Positions 10,401 through 21,956 of a stretch of DNA of 64,000 nt are shown one piece after another. The position numbers were made by a program, and so were the translations under genes. The stretch comes from Rhododendron vialii (lineage: Eukaryota; Streptophyta; Magnoliopsida; Ericales; Ericaceae): the NCBI RefSeq assembly GCF_030253575.1, contig NC_080557.1:15476001-15540000 (forward strand), read 5' to 3'. The notes below the pieces were generated by a model that made no database searches, was not told the origin of the DNA, and saw only the letters and a program-made list of their open reading frames with translations. Position 1 is the stretch's first letter. Each line of letters starts with the position of its first letter.

Positions 10401-13400
10401 CCACAGGCCCCACACAGACTAACAACCAGGTTAACCGATCTTTTCCGAGGACCATATATGTTGAAGAAAGATACAAACAGTGCCAGATAGGCTCCAACCT
10501 ATGCACAAGCACTCATAATCCGTACAAGAACGAAAAAAATAAAAGCAGCTGACATAGCAAGAGGGAAGTTTCCCCAAAAAACAGCTGCAACCATGGGCGG
10601 CTCCACTATTTTCGTTCAGATGTGACAAAAACAAGGACGGATGCAGAATAAATGATTGGGTGGGCGAACATTTAAAATAATTTGTAACACTATGAAAAGC
10701 GATATTAGGGTTGGCAATGCAAATTATGAAACTACTACCAAAAAAATCATCAAATGATTTTCAACCTATTTAATCACAAAGACATGGTCATCTATAATAA
10801 TAATCGCATACAATTTTGTGCAACCCTGTCCAGCAAAATAGTACCATGACAGATTAGTGTATTACCAAAAATTAATTTATACCAAATTCTTGGTTAGGCG
10901 AGGGTAGTATTGTACTAAACGAGGGTGAACTTATATGCGTAAGCTCCAAAAAGTCAAGCTAGTTGGCAATTCCACTGACAAACCACACATTTATTTGTAT
11001 CCCATTCTTTATCGAGTTGTAATTTCTTTCTCACTTCTCTAAGCATAGCGAGTCTGTATAGGATTAGAGTGGAAGGAGTCATACTTATAATTGAGAGTAG
11101 AGCGCTATGCATCGAGGTAACAAAGGCAATTGGAAAGGCAAGTTCAGGAGTAAAGTCAACGATCTGGAATCATCGACAACTCCTATCTCGATTGGTTCAT
11201 ATAAAAGAAAAGCCCTACGTGGATTCCTAGGCAAAACAAAGTCCTTTGGTGGATCTCCGGAAGGCAAATAGTAGAGTCGATCAAGCAGCAGGTATGGTGA
11301 ACGTGGATTCGGTAAGCAGATCTAAGGCTCAATTGTGAGGATTCAAGTTGTAGAGTAAGATTACGCGTAACTACACAATGAGTATAGTGTTTTTTATTCC
11401 TTCACATGATTTTTACCCTTTTCGGAATTTCCACGTATATCTTGTGTTCATCGTTATTTTTCAATTCCTATAGGTTGGATTGCAAAAAAGAAATTTCAAT
11501 ATACTTCTAAATTTTTTGAGAAAAAACTACTATTTTGAATAAAAACTTGAAACACGGGTAGGGCGGCTGCACGGGGTCATTCACCACTTGGTCCGTCCTT
11601 GGACAAAAATATATAAAGTTTCAATGACAAATAACTCTATACCAAATATAATCTATTCTTGGACTACACTATCTAGTTACTCATAAATTTAATTGGACTT
11701 TTATTTACTTTGACTCGGTAAGAGCGGGCCAACGCCAACAATACTCAAGAAAAATCAATTCATACGTAAGAAAAAAAAAAGTGTATTTGTTGATGCTGCC
11801 CCTGGCTGCAGCAAGGAGCTAGTAACCATCCAAATAGCCAATTATCCCCCTTCAAATTAATGATAGTTCCTTTCCACCTAAAATTCACACCATAAACTAA
11901 ACAGGAATTAAGCAGCTACCATTACAATTACCTTTGAGTCTCTTGCTCCTCTAAGAACCACAAAAGTCTCCAAAACAACAAAAATGGACATTGTATGATG
12001 CACTGTTGCTCAAACAAGGAAAAAAGCAAACCAAAACGTCTGTGTGCACATGAATAAGCAATTTACCAACTACCCCAGAAGTTAAACAACCAAATTGTAA
12101 GCCTATGGTCACATTATGGACATTGTATGATGCACTGTTGCTCAAACAAGGAAAAAAGCAAACCAAAACGTCTGTGTGCGCATGAATAAGCAATTTACCA
12201 ACTACCCCAGAAGTTAAACAACCAAATTGTAAGCCTATGGTCACATTGACCATAATACTGTACATAGGGGCATAGGGTGGGCCTGGTCGCAATGTAGTTC
12301 ATGGAAAAGGCTTGTTTCACCTGTTAGTTGATGTCATTCTGACAGGGAAAAAATTTACTTGATTCAAAGAATCAAAGGCAACCAAGTACCAAATTTCATC
12401 CATCAGATAACCTGCGCAATAGCCCTTGAATCTTATCAGATCAGTTTTGCACATACTTAAGCTGATCTTCTTGAAGTTCAATGGACTATTGCGTTCAACA
12501 AATCAAATTTAGAGCTTCTCTAAGATTTTGAACTTTACCATCTGTGCCAGCCAAGAATTTTAGAATGGAAACAAATTGAAAGTATCATCGGTATTTTTGA
12601 AGGAACAGCATTTGATAGTACGATCTCCTTAAAAAGTAGACAAAGATACGGAAACAAATTGAAAGTATCATCGGTATTTTTTAAAGGAACACCATTTGAT
12701 AGTACGATCTCCTTAACAAGTAGACAAAGATCATGCAAAACAATCATCACCTTGCCTATAGAATATCAAGGAAGACGTGAGTATCACCTGGAAAGTCTCT
12801 ATCCGATATTTTTTAGCAACTTCACCGATGACTGCTTTTGCTTGGGGTGTCAAGCCATGTTGAATAACCAAGATTGCTCTGGAAACCTTCTCTGTGTCCA
12901 TTTTTGTTACACAGGTTTTCAGGACTGAACAGCCAACCTTCTTTGATACTTCAGGAAACATAACAAAAATCTGCACTAGAAAGCCAACCATACGTTGCTA
13001 TTCACACAGAGAGAGAGACCAAGGACACTACAAACAAGAGAAAGCTGTCAAGAGTACCGAAAGGTAAGCCAAATACCTAAAGCCAAAAGCGACCACCAAA
13101 AAGCTACTATATCATATGCATGAAAATAGTCAAGACAATAAGAATAAGTGAAAATGATTTTGGAAATTACTCTCCTCCAACATTTTTTCAGCTCTAGTAA
13201 TCATTAGGGACAGAGATATCAAACCCCCCAAAATCAATTGAAAGGAGGAAATTGCAGGTGTCAAAACTATTAAAAAATCCATAGAAAATTCACAGAAGCC
13301 TCACATGTAAGAAAATGGCTACGGAAAAATTCAGCTCCTATGACAATGACCAATAGCATAACTTGTAGTGCCCACACTGCCACATAAATAGTCTCCACCA

Positions 13401-15443
13401 TCACCGAACAAAACCACCCCATTTTATATTTTGTTACATAAATAAATATACCCAAACTTCAAATATTTGCAAAAAAAAAAAAACATACTTTCAATGAACT
13501 CATATTTCCCATTATATCAGAGGCTTCATCAAAAAGGAAAGGAATAGAGGTTTCCATCTAAATATAATCTTCAGATATGCTGATTGTACAACAAAGACAT
13601 GTGCACCCTGTTAGATATCTTCCCAGTCCCAAGTAAAGACTTACATCGTCGCCGATGTCGCAAACTAAGAAAAATAAAGGTGCAAAACCAAATTAAGTTT
13701 CTGGTCAAAGTCCAAACCAATTGGCACCCTATTTTAATGTCCTAATCCAAGTAGCAAACACCCATGCGCGCACGGGCACACACGCAAACATATTCATAGG
13801 TCATAGGGAAAAAAATGTAGTACATGTTCTATTAGAAAAAGAGTGGAAATACTCTGATGTTGTATAGCCAACGATTCATCACAAGAAGTGATGTATCAAA
13901 GATTGGAGCATACATAAACTACAACTGACAATACAACCTTCTTGGTCCAAGCTACGGAGAGAACTACATAATTTTTCAAATGCATACTGTGGAATTCAAC
14001 TGGTTAGTCAAATAAGTTGTGTTTTCTGAGGTGACAACTCTCATACCGATTTAACTCAATTGGATTGCATGGTAAATAGTTTTGATAAATACTGTAGAAG
14101 GATTAAAGCACATAAAATTTCTTTCTGCTTTAATTAGGAACTAAGAGATTGCCTTTATACAGATTGTCTTCAATCCGCTTAGACAACGAATTTTATCCTT
14201 CAAATTTTAGAAGATGTGACAAAATTGCTTTGCAAATAGGATCATCCACCATGTAGAAGACGACAGACTTCATTCAGTTTTTCTATTCTGGTTCCCAACA
14301 CTAAAATAAGCTAGAGACCAACACAAGTGGAACCTAACTATTAAGTCGGTCTATGATTATAGACTATTTCAACAACTTAAACTCAATCACGGAACATTAA
14401 CGTTGCAATTGCACAGAATAAGCACAACAAACCCTAACACAATTCCTAACCTTGATGATTCATTTCATACATACACACGAAATGATTGTCCACTAACAAT
14501 ACATTTACCAATATATGATAACTGAACGCAATTCGAGTTTCGATTTGAGCTCAGTCGGAGATTTCAAACTTAATCCCTATCCCACAAAAGATTAGCCGCT
14601 TTGTTCCTAATTGTCAGTCCACCGTGAAAAGTCGTGCAGTTTTTGGATAAAAAACAAAGTACTTGTTGGGCTTGTGACGCCTGATTTTCTTGGGTCGCAC
14701 TTCCTTGACAGCTCAGGGTTCCACAAAGACAGGTCTATTATAGTAATTGGTAATGTAAACCCTTGGTTATAATATTTGCTAAAAGCAGTAGCCGATATAA
14801 TTTGAAATCTCTTCATTTGAATTACATAGTGGAACTGGCGTGAGCCATGGATATACTCAACTACACAGTCGAGGACTACGTACCAGATAAATTCATAAAA
14901 ATCTCCATATCCAGCGTTCTTGTTTTCTTTTCTATATTGTTTTCCACCCGTTGCGTGTTTGTTGGGTTGGCCGATTTCTCCAACAGCACTTCCATTCACA
15001 ACTTTTTAAACTTATTCGCATCAATTTAACGAACTAATTGATATCTACATTCGGCGTATGCATGAAAGTACTTTACTTGTATTTGAAATGTATCCACTTC
15101 TCATAGTGAACTAACAATTTGGAATGGAGCGAGTACTACGATAGCACAATACAATAAAACAGAGAAACATACAAAGATATATCTACATATGTGGTCGTGT
15201 ACGTTGTCTCACCCGATCAGATGGATCGTCTGATTCGTCTCCTTTCTGCGTCTGGATTATGAGTTCTTCCCTTTTGGGGCTCATTCCGAACTTATCAATG
15301 AACTCCTGCTTCGTCATCTTCATCTCCTCCTCATCGACCTTGTAACCCCGATCTTCCAACATCTGCAACGTCGTCCTCCGGATTCTGAACAGCTTCGTGG
15401 TTATTTCTAGCTTCGCGATTTCTTCGTCGGTGGTTACAGACAT
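7422..15443 (-). CDS. NRPB5: RPB5-type subunit shared by nuclear RNA polymerases (NRPB5-like)
   Basis: Four exons on the minus strand join cleanly in phase 0: 15443-15213, 12970-12788, 9725-9612 and 7547-7422, giving 217 aa and TGA at 7424-7422. Residues 1-77 form the N-terminal jaw ([29 protein letters not shown]). Residues 78-138 contain IFVMFPE and [14 protein letters not shown]. The C-terminal assembly domain (139-217) carries [17 protein letters not shown] and [20 protein letters not shown], the RPB5 signature. RPB5 sits in RNA polymerases I-III and, as paralogues, in plant Pol IV and V; which polymerase this copy serves cannot be settled here. Total length is close to the roughly 205-aa norm. 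Every splice site is GT-AG. The gene spans 8 kb because of transposon-filled introns. A GA repeat (CT on the plus strand) lies in the likely 5' UTR. Confidence 0.93.
7548..9611 (-). other. RPB5 intron 3
   Basis: This 2.06-kb intron contains no recognised gene. 8160-8400 and 9140-9350 have text typical of dispersed plant repeats (ACCCGACCC-like stretches). 8500-8870 is A/G-rich and may be a decayed transposon fragment that I cannot classify. Confidence 0.45.
9861..10259 (-). mobile_element. Complete TRIM retroelement (miniature LTR element)
   Basis: Two 123-bp LTRs (9861-9983 and 10137-10259) flank a 153-bp internal region. Read on the minus strand, each LTR starts TGTTA and ends TCA. One base after the 5' LTR (the 10137-10259 copy) comes TGGTATCAGGGCC, a primer-binding site complementary to initiator-Met tRNA. 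The internal region has a purine stretch (AAAAAGAGAAGGGG) but no ORF. A 5-bp target duplication TAGCA flanks the element (9856-9860 and 10260-10264). It lies in intron 2 of the RPB5 gene, in the same orientation as the gene. Confidence 0.88.
11984..12247. repeat. Tandem duplication, 132 bp x 2
   Basis: The unit at 11984-12115 is repeated at 12116-12247 almost without change; one clear difference is gtgcac versus gtgcgc. It lies inside RPB5 intron 2. The very high identity means it arose recently. Confidence 0.9.
12566..12732. repeat. Tandem duplication, about 83 bp x 2
   Basis: The block starting ggaaacaaattgaaagtatc at 12567 recurs at 12650 with a few substitutions. It lies just 3' (minus strand) of RPB5 exon 2, inside intron 2. 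Confidence 0.85.
12971..15212 (-). other. RPB5 intron 1
   Basis: This 2.2-kb intron is AT-rich with no gene. At about 14620-14662 a stretch beginning gaaaagtcgtgca recurs in diverged form at about 37616, so it is probably a MITE end. Other parts look unique. Confidence 0.45.
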
Positions 15444-15545
15444 TGTGAGAACAGGTGTTTGAAGCTCAAGGAAGATAAACGTCCGTTCCTTGCCTTGTAG
15501 TCTATTGCTCTTCACAAAGCATATGAAACGAAGGTACCCTCGTCT

Positions 15546-15546
15546 C

Positions 15547-15600
<54 letters not shown>
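15546..15600. repeat. (CT)n microsatellite in the RPB5 5' leader
   Basis: About 27 CT units lie on the plus strand, which is (GA)n on the sense strand of the RPB5 gene, roughly 100 bp upstream of its ATG. A similar tract precedes PEX1 at about 46206. Confidence 0.9.
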
Positions 15601-15601
<1 letters not shown>

Positions 15602-16170
15602 GTATACCTAGGGTTTAATGGAACAAAACAACCCATTTATATACCTAGGGTTTAACTCCCGCGGCTATGGGGTTTTAGAGCGGACCACCTGTCTGGCTGT
15701 TCTTTGGTCCAGTCGGGTCTAGTTTTGGGTCTTTATAGTTTTCTCCCAGGCTCAGAATAATCATTAGAATCGTTCATTTTTTAGTGATTGTGAACTATGT
15801 CGTTCATGAACAAAAATTCGTTCAATTGAATACTGGCAAGTATTTGAACAAAGCGGATTCGTATGAGGAAAACTGTGGGCAATTTAAGTTTTAAAATTAT
15901 TTTTTGTTATCCTGTTTTCATTATACAAATATGTTTTGTCTATGTATTTATTTATGTTCGATGAATCTTATTTTTCACGTGGACAACATACTCAAGGTTC
16001 TACAAATTGAACGATTTCGATTATTGTCGTAGGTTCGGGAGAACCCCATAGAAGCTCAAAACTCAACCGAACGAACAAAAAACTGGAAAAAAAAATAAAA
16101 CTTTTCGAAACTGAGCCTACTTATATTTCCATTTTACTTTATTCCTTGACTAAACCCATATCCAATTGAA
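15601..16170. other. Upstream region of the RPB5 gene
   Basis: This is the likely promoter of the minus-strand RPB5 gene. The text tatacctagggtttaa occurs twice (about 15603 and 15640); the aaaccctag core resembles a telo-box, a motif often found in promoters of plant translation and transcription genes (here on the minus strand as TTAAACCCTAGG). No other gene is seen. Confidence 0.4.
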
Positions 16171-16189
16171 CTTTACTCTTACTCAAACA

Positions 16190-16335
16190 ATAATTCTAAC
16201 ACCACACTCACTCACACACCCATTCACACACCCACACTCACAATAATGGTGGGGCCCACACACACTGAATGTGTAGTGTGTGCGGGCTCCACCCTTGTTG
16301 TGAGTGTGGGTGTGTGAATGGGTGTGGTAGTAGAA
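16190..16335. mobile_element. Foldback MITE-like hairpin
   Basis: A CA-rich arm (about 16200-16262) is the reverse complement of a GT-rich arm (about 16278-16330). Both include cacacccattcacacaccc or its complement. The loop is about 15 bp. A related, more diverged hairpin is at about 39968-40130. Confidence 0.65.
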
Positions 16336-16555
16336 GGACTCTAAATTTACAACTATGACACTAAAAAACTACAGTATTACTCAAATTTGAGTAAAAGTTG
16401 GGATGCTCTGATGAATCTATCAAATATGAAAATATGTGAACAGTATGTTCAATAGATACCTAAACACTAGTCATACTTTTTAATTTGGAATTTTGATTTA
16501 GAGTCTAGATTATATGTTCTTTTTTTCAAGCAGTAGGAATATACATGTATAAGAA

Positions 16556-16828
16556 TCTATCTAATAAAATACAAGGGTGTGGAGACCATACAAACACAAG
16601 TTCAAAAAAGGGCTAAGATTCATTTGATCAAAAGGATGATGTATGCTCTCTAATTCTCTTAAAAAAACACCCACACTCTTACAAATATATTACAAAAATG
16701 TCATCGGTTCTTTTTACCCACCGCTTGGCTTCTAGCTTTGGCATAAAAAAACAAAAATATATTACAAAAATGCCTGTGCCTACGGCACTACCGAGGTGCG
16801 TAGTGTCATAGACACGGACAATCACTAG
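16556..16828 (+). mobile_element. Small non-autonomous Helitron-like element
   Basis: It starts TCTATCTAATAAAATACAAG after an A, ends in CTAG followed by T, and has a short hairpin (gtgcc-tac-ggcac) about 40 bp before the end. These are Helitron terminal features (5' TC, 3' CTRR, A|T insertion). There is no coding sequence. Confidence 0.5.
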
Positions 16829-16978
16829 TTACATGATAGTACTAGAAACAACTCCAAATCACTATAATGCCAACCAAACTACAAATCCAATTAGGGGGAG
16901 AAACAATCCCACATCACCCATTAGGGGGGTAAATAATTCCAATAAATAGAAAGGGAAGAACATTCTTAAGCAGGTGGA

Positions 16979-17327
16979 AGATTCGGCTTCGTTCTTTTGG
17001 ACTTAACTTAAATTTGAAATTTTTTTCCTTATTTGAATTTTTTTCACATTTGTTAGTTTTGCGCCAAATTTTTGTGAGTTATTTATTCGTCTCGACGAAA
17101 AGAATTGGAAAAGTAAATTTTTTTTTACTTTTACCCAAGTATTTTGAGAAATAACCATTTTTTAGCGCAATTTAAAATACTTGGGTAAAAGTGCCAAAAT
17201 TTTACTTTTCCGATTTCTCTCGTCAAAGACAAATCAATAACCCAAAAAAGTTTGGCGCAAAACTAAAAAATGCGAAAAAAATTCAAGTAAAGACAAAAAA
17301 AATCTGATTTAAGTTAAAGCCAACGGA
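16979..17327. mobile_element. Foldback element at the edge of duplication A
   Basis: The arms are about 170 bp each. The left begins ggcttcgttcttttgg and the right ends in a degenerate complement. The inner arms share acttttacccaagtattt / aaatacttgggtaaaagt. An internally deleted relative is at 33374-33557 in duplication copy B. Confidence 0.65.
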
Positions 17328-17668
17328 ACACACAAACTCGTAAAATTTATTCAAATCGTTTACTTTGTAGAGCTTTGACAAATACTATAGAATAATTTGT
17401 GCAAAAAAACAAGTCCAGCGGCATACAATAAAGCCATGATCAAATGACATTTGCAAAAGTATTTACTTGAAAAAGTTTTTGCCTCAGGAAAAGGGTAAAT
17501 ATTTGCCTCAATTCTCCACTTTCGTCAAGTTAACAATAAAGTCATGCCTTTTGTATAATAAGTGATTGAATCGCCCTTGAAATACTACAGTACTTGGTAA
17601 AGTGAACAACCAAGTCATACAGGTTATCTATTATTTACAATTTTTGCCATAGTCTCTTTTCTCGTCTC

Positions 17669-17740
17669 CGTTGATAGAACCCACAAAGTAATTCGAATTC
17701 AGAGGTTGATAGAACCCACAAAGTAATTTGAATTCAGAGG
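17669..17740. repeat. 33-bp tandem duplication specific to copy A
   Basis: The stretch ttgatagaacccacaaagta and the following attcgaattcagagg occur twice in a row. Copy B has it once (about 34791-34825). Confidence 0.8.
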
Positions 17741-18232
17741 TCTAGGGAAAATTCTTTAAAAAAATAACATTTATTCTTTTCAATCGAATCAAAATTGCTA
17801 AATATTAGTAACATTTTAGTTATTGCATGTATGATAAACTGCACCTTATTTCCCTTACAAGAAAAGGGTACTCCTTTTTTTTCCCTTACAAAAACAAAGT
17901 AGACACTCACACAGTTGCACAAAAATTTTTATAACTCAAGTGTCCGAACTAGGTTAAGTGCACCTCGACTGATCCTGAGTAACCAATCCCATTGCCCATT
18001 GGAGGGATCCAATTAAAGCTATAGCGAAGCTCCATATGGTTTCGAACTTGAAACCTTAGGAGGGACAAAGCCCTAAATCGCAGGACACAGGCTAATCTGT
18101 GATTAACAGCGACACACACAGAAAGCACACACACTCATGCTTTTAAATGGGTAAGGGGTCTCTCTCTCTCTCTCTTTTTTATTTTTTATTTTTACAAACC
18201 ACTTTTTCTCCTAAAAAAAATACTTATGAAAA

Positions 18233-21200
18233 TCAAGGCCTGTGGAGGAATCTTCCGGCAAGCAAAGCAGCGTCAATGACGACGGTGATGACATTGGTAA
18301 CCTCACCAACAGAGCAAGTGCTCCCTTTGAATGTCTTCCCTCCTGATCTCTTGAACGTTGTGATGCAGTCTAATAAGTCCTGGTTGCACTCTGTGCTTAA
18401 ATAGTCATCTGCACGGAAAAGTTACGTGACACACTAAAATATTATGAATCATAGTAAAAATATTACGAATCCTAAACATTATGAATTCTATTGTTGATAC
18501 AAAAGTTACGAGATTCATCAAAATGTTACGAATCCTAGTGAAAATGTTACGAATTCTATTACTGAAAAGTTACGAATCCTAAACTAACTGATCGTAGGAC
18601 AAGGGAGTGAAACCCACTGTGATTTAGCAAGTGGTGGGTCTGATTCTAAGCCCAAGGAGACTAATCTTGAAGGGGATAATCAGTTAGTGGCCTTCTCTGA
18701 ACCTATTGAGGCCGAAATTAATACTAAGGATACATCCCAATCTTTGGCTGATGGAACTATTATTGCCAGGGATAATTTTCCTTGCTTAGAAGATGGACCT
18801 TTGGATATTGGCACAGTTACAGAGCGAGCAGAACTTGATGAAGGCTTTTATAATCTTTCGGAAGTAGGTTTTTTGAATGACAAGGAAGTTGAAGGTCTAC
18901 AGTTAATTAGTTGTTGATCTCAATCCAATTGAGGTGATTAAGGATACGGAGAAAGGAAAATGGAAGCAGAAGTCGATAGAGAACATGCTAGGCATTCCTA
19001 AATCGAAGAAGAAAGGTGGAAAAAAGAAGCAAAGTTGCGCTCTGATTAGATAAGCTGTTGCCGCTGCTGCTTTACCAATCTCTTCCGTAGGCATCAACAT
19101 GACTCATTAAAACGAGGCTTAGGCTGTTTGGTCCCTTAACAAGATTATGGGCCTTAGCTATTTGGGGGACGAGAAGGATCTCACTCGACGATTAGCGATT
19201 GTGGAAGCTGAAGATGAGGAAAGGGCTAAAGCGCATGATCTCCAACATAACGATTGACTCTTAGGTGTCGTTTCGGGTGTTGTCTTGATGTTTAGGCTTG
19301 GGTGTGCCCCTTTTGGGTTTAGCTTTGGGTTTTGGGTGTTTTCTTTGTTGGTTTCTTGCCAACTTTGGTGTGTTATCGTTTTCCCTTGGGATCCTTGTTA
19401 GCTTGTGATTATTGGAGTTGTTGTTTCCCCTTGTGGGTTTTCTCTTGCTCCAGCTTGAAGCTGTCTAGGTTCCTTTTAATCTTTGTAATTTGTTTCCAAA
19501 GATTAATAAATTTTTCGCCTTTCAAAAAAAAAAAAAAAGTTATGAGTTTTTAGAAAGAAAAAAAAATTATATACCAAATACTATGAAGTGGCACAATATG
19601 AGCCATATAATTAGAGCATATGATACACACTTTTAAAGAGTGTGTATTGTAGACTTTCCCTCCACTTTAATGCATCTTTCAAGCAATATTGATCCCATAA
19701 GTTGGTCTTTGAACTTAGGATTTATGTCAATTTAGGAAGATTAATTAAGGAGGGACTTTCATCACACTAGGGGCAGTCTAGCTGGGGCAGAGCCAGTTTT
19801 TGGTTGTGGACTTTTTTGTGAACTTTATGGCTGAGCATGTTGTATTGGTCATGGCTCGGATTATGTTTCTCTGTAATTGTTTACTTTGTCATGGCTCGGA
19901 TGTCAATCTCATTGGGATGTTTTCTTACTCGCACTTTAATGTCTATGTGCTCTTGTCCTTATAATCTTTTGTAATCTTACATTTGATTAATAAATTCCCA
20001 TTTTTCGGTGTTAAAAAAAATTGGTGAGGCTGGTATTCCACAATTTCATACTCCCTCTATCCCATTTTATTTGCTCACGTATTCATTTTTGGACCGTCCA
20101 GAATTATTTGAAATTTTCCATCATTAGAAAACCGCCAAAAAGGCAAAATTTCAATTATACCCCTTTAAAGTAATAAATTATACTTTCACGATTTGGTAAC
20201 GAGCAAACAAATAGGGATAGAACAAGGGAGTATATGATTTTCTTATGACAAAAGAAATCTTTCGCGCTTTGGTCCTGAGTATTGCATTATTTCATTGTAA
20301 CGTGACATGTTTTGTCAAAAAACTCAACACAAAAACAAATAATTATGATTAATTTTGGTGGACTTACTGTTCTTAGCTCCTATGCAGGCATCATGTTTCA
20401 TGCAACAAGCATCAAGGCCATCACATGGCTTCTCCCATGGACATCCACTGTATAGAAGCCCACAGTACTTTCCATATCTTAGGAATGGAGGCACTGCCAT
20501 TGTTAAACTCAATCACAAATTAAGTTATTACCACAAAAATACAAATTAAACAACCCAATGAAGGATTAACATGTAAATTAAAATTCTATTTCCCAAAACA
20601 AATTTTAGAGAAGTTTTAAAAATGATAGTGATTTTTGAACTCTACTATCTTGTATTCAAAGATGGAAATAAAGGTGGGCTATGGAGCTGGGCGATCCCCA
20701 ATTGGGAAAAATCTATAATTACCAAGGATTTTTTACATAATAATAACAAGAGTCAAGACTAATTAACATGTTGGTCTCCATAATTTGTCTCGTATGTGAA
20801 AAAAGAACTGTATTTAGGAGTTACTCCTACAAAATTGGATCAATTTCTCTCATGTTTATTTCTTCTTTCGGACAACAGGTTCACCACTCATCTCTCTTGG
20901 AGACTACAAAAAGAAAAACTCACCAATCACCTCAATTTCTCTCTCTACCGGGTATTAATTTAACATTAACCTTTTTCTATATTCCTGAACCTTAAAATTT
21001 TGTTGTTCGTATGGCCCCTGCATATATGAAATTCTAATTCCACTCCTGTTTATATTCACATTGTTTTTTTTATTTTTATCCATGTGAATTTCAAATATTA
21101 CATTTCCATTCCTTTACTTTTTCACACATAAGCCGGTAATGTTGTACATTCATACGGAATAAAGACAAAGAAGATGAGTGCAGATAGCAAAAATGTGAGT

Positions 21201-21758
21201 GCTAACCAATTTTCTTGTGAAACAAACTATTTTAAAAGCACAACCACTGATGGTTCTTGTACCTAATTTGTTATTTTGGTAATATTGTCTAGAATATTAA
21301 TCTTTATTGTGCTTTCTGAAAAATAAGTTATTTTTATAAAAAAATTAATAATAATAATCTAAGAAACCAATCTTCAGTCAATTAATATGTAAATCTCTGT
21401 CTTCTAAAATGAAGGAAATCAATATGAAAATTGCAACCAAACAGGGCTTAAAACCAAAATTATAAGCTACGTACCATAGCAGAACTTTGATTTGCATTTT
21501 TTGCTGCACTCTTTACTCTATAGAATATCCGAAAAAGGAAATCATAATGAGGAGTATAAAAAATAAGTACATTAATGAAGGAAAAACAAAATGATGATGA
21601 ATTTTCCTGAAGAGTTAACTAACCAGAGAGAGGCCGGAACTGGCTTGAATACCAATGTCAATGGCGTAAACTGGGATAAAGGAAAAGTTCAGGACAACGA
21701 GGTAAATTGATAGGAGAAGCAGGACTAACTTCGTTGACTGTTGGGGAGCCATATTCAT
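18233..21758 (-). CDS. Secretory phospholipase A2, duplicate A
   Basis: Four exons on the minus strand: 21758-21624, 21517-21475, 20493-20368 and 18408-18233; 159 aa, all splice sites GT-AG, TGA at 18235-18233. It hydrolyses the sn-2 ester of phospholipids with Ca2+ and is secreted or in the endomembrane system. Residues 11-32 form a hydrophobic signal peptide. The twelve family cysteines are present (49, 53, 58, 70, 77, 83, 89, 90, 96, 109, 116, 133). The Ca2+ loop is YGKYCGLLYSGCP (66-78), and the catalytic His93-Asp94 lies in DACCMKHDAC. Trp79 replaces the Gly found in copy B (PGE becomes PWE) directly after the loop. I chose the first of two in-frame ATGs (MNM); the second, 6 bp on, is equally possible. 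Intron 3 is 1.96 kb and holds LINE and MITE fragments. Confidence 0.9.
18421..18590. repeat. Degenerate tandem repeat of a GTTACGAATCC motif
   Basis: Seven or so units of about 20-25 bp, each with ttacgaat or ttatgaat, lie in PLA2-A intron 3 next to the exon 4 acceptor. They are absent from copy B. Confidence 0.6.
18590..19538 (+). mobile_element. Truncated LINE-type retroelement fragment
   Basis: A coding remnant (ORF at 18687-18917 and an adjoining Lys-rich stretch around 18950-19050) is followed by a T/G-rich 3' UTR, attaataaattt and a 15-A tail at 19524-19538. The remnant resembles the nucleic-acid-binding part of a plant L1, but no reverse transcriptase motif remains. It is inserted in PLA2-A intron 3 and absent from copy B. 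Confidence 0.5.
19690..20020 (+). mobile_element. LINE 3' end fragment (copy A)
   Basis: The fragment ends gattaataaattcccattt followed by a short poly(A) at 20013-20020. The same fragment is in copy B (about 36160-36515), so it predates the duplication. Confidence 0.55.
20051..20230. mobile_element. Stowaway-type MITE (copy A)
   Basis: The terminal inverted repeat ctccctctatccc... ends in ...gggatagaacaagggag, with TA duplicated on both sides (20049-20050, 20231-20232). This is the Tc1/mariner-derived Stowaway type. The orthologous insertion is at 36547-36730 in copy B. Confidence 0.85.
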
Positions 21759-21956
21759 AGAGGTGGGGAAGAAGGCAAAGAGATAAAGAGGAAGAATACG
21801 AAGCTTGGTTTTGCTTAAACTGTCTTATTTCAATACAGTGGTAATAAATGATACTAACCTGGTAAGCCAAGGCATTGTGTAAATTTACATTAGTGCCCTC
21901 TGAGCTTTTCCTTTCCGTTGTTAGGTATCTTTCTTTACAGAAAGTCTAGGGTCTAG

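Larger units (their letters stand above)
16974..21824. repeat. Segmental duplication, copy A
   Basis: Similarity to copy B (33369-39372) begins at gaagattcggcttcg and ends at gcttaaactg, and covers the whole phospholipase gene, its introns, flanks, and embedded transposon fragments. Copy A carries extra DNA not in B: a LINE fragment at about 18590-19538 and a 33-bp tandem duplication at about 17670-17738. Copy B carries other extra DNA. Confidence 0.85.
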
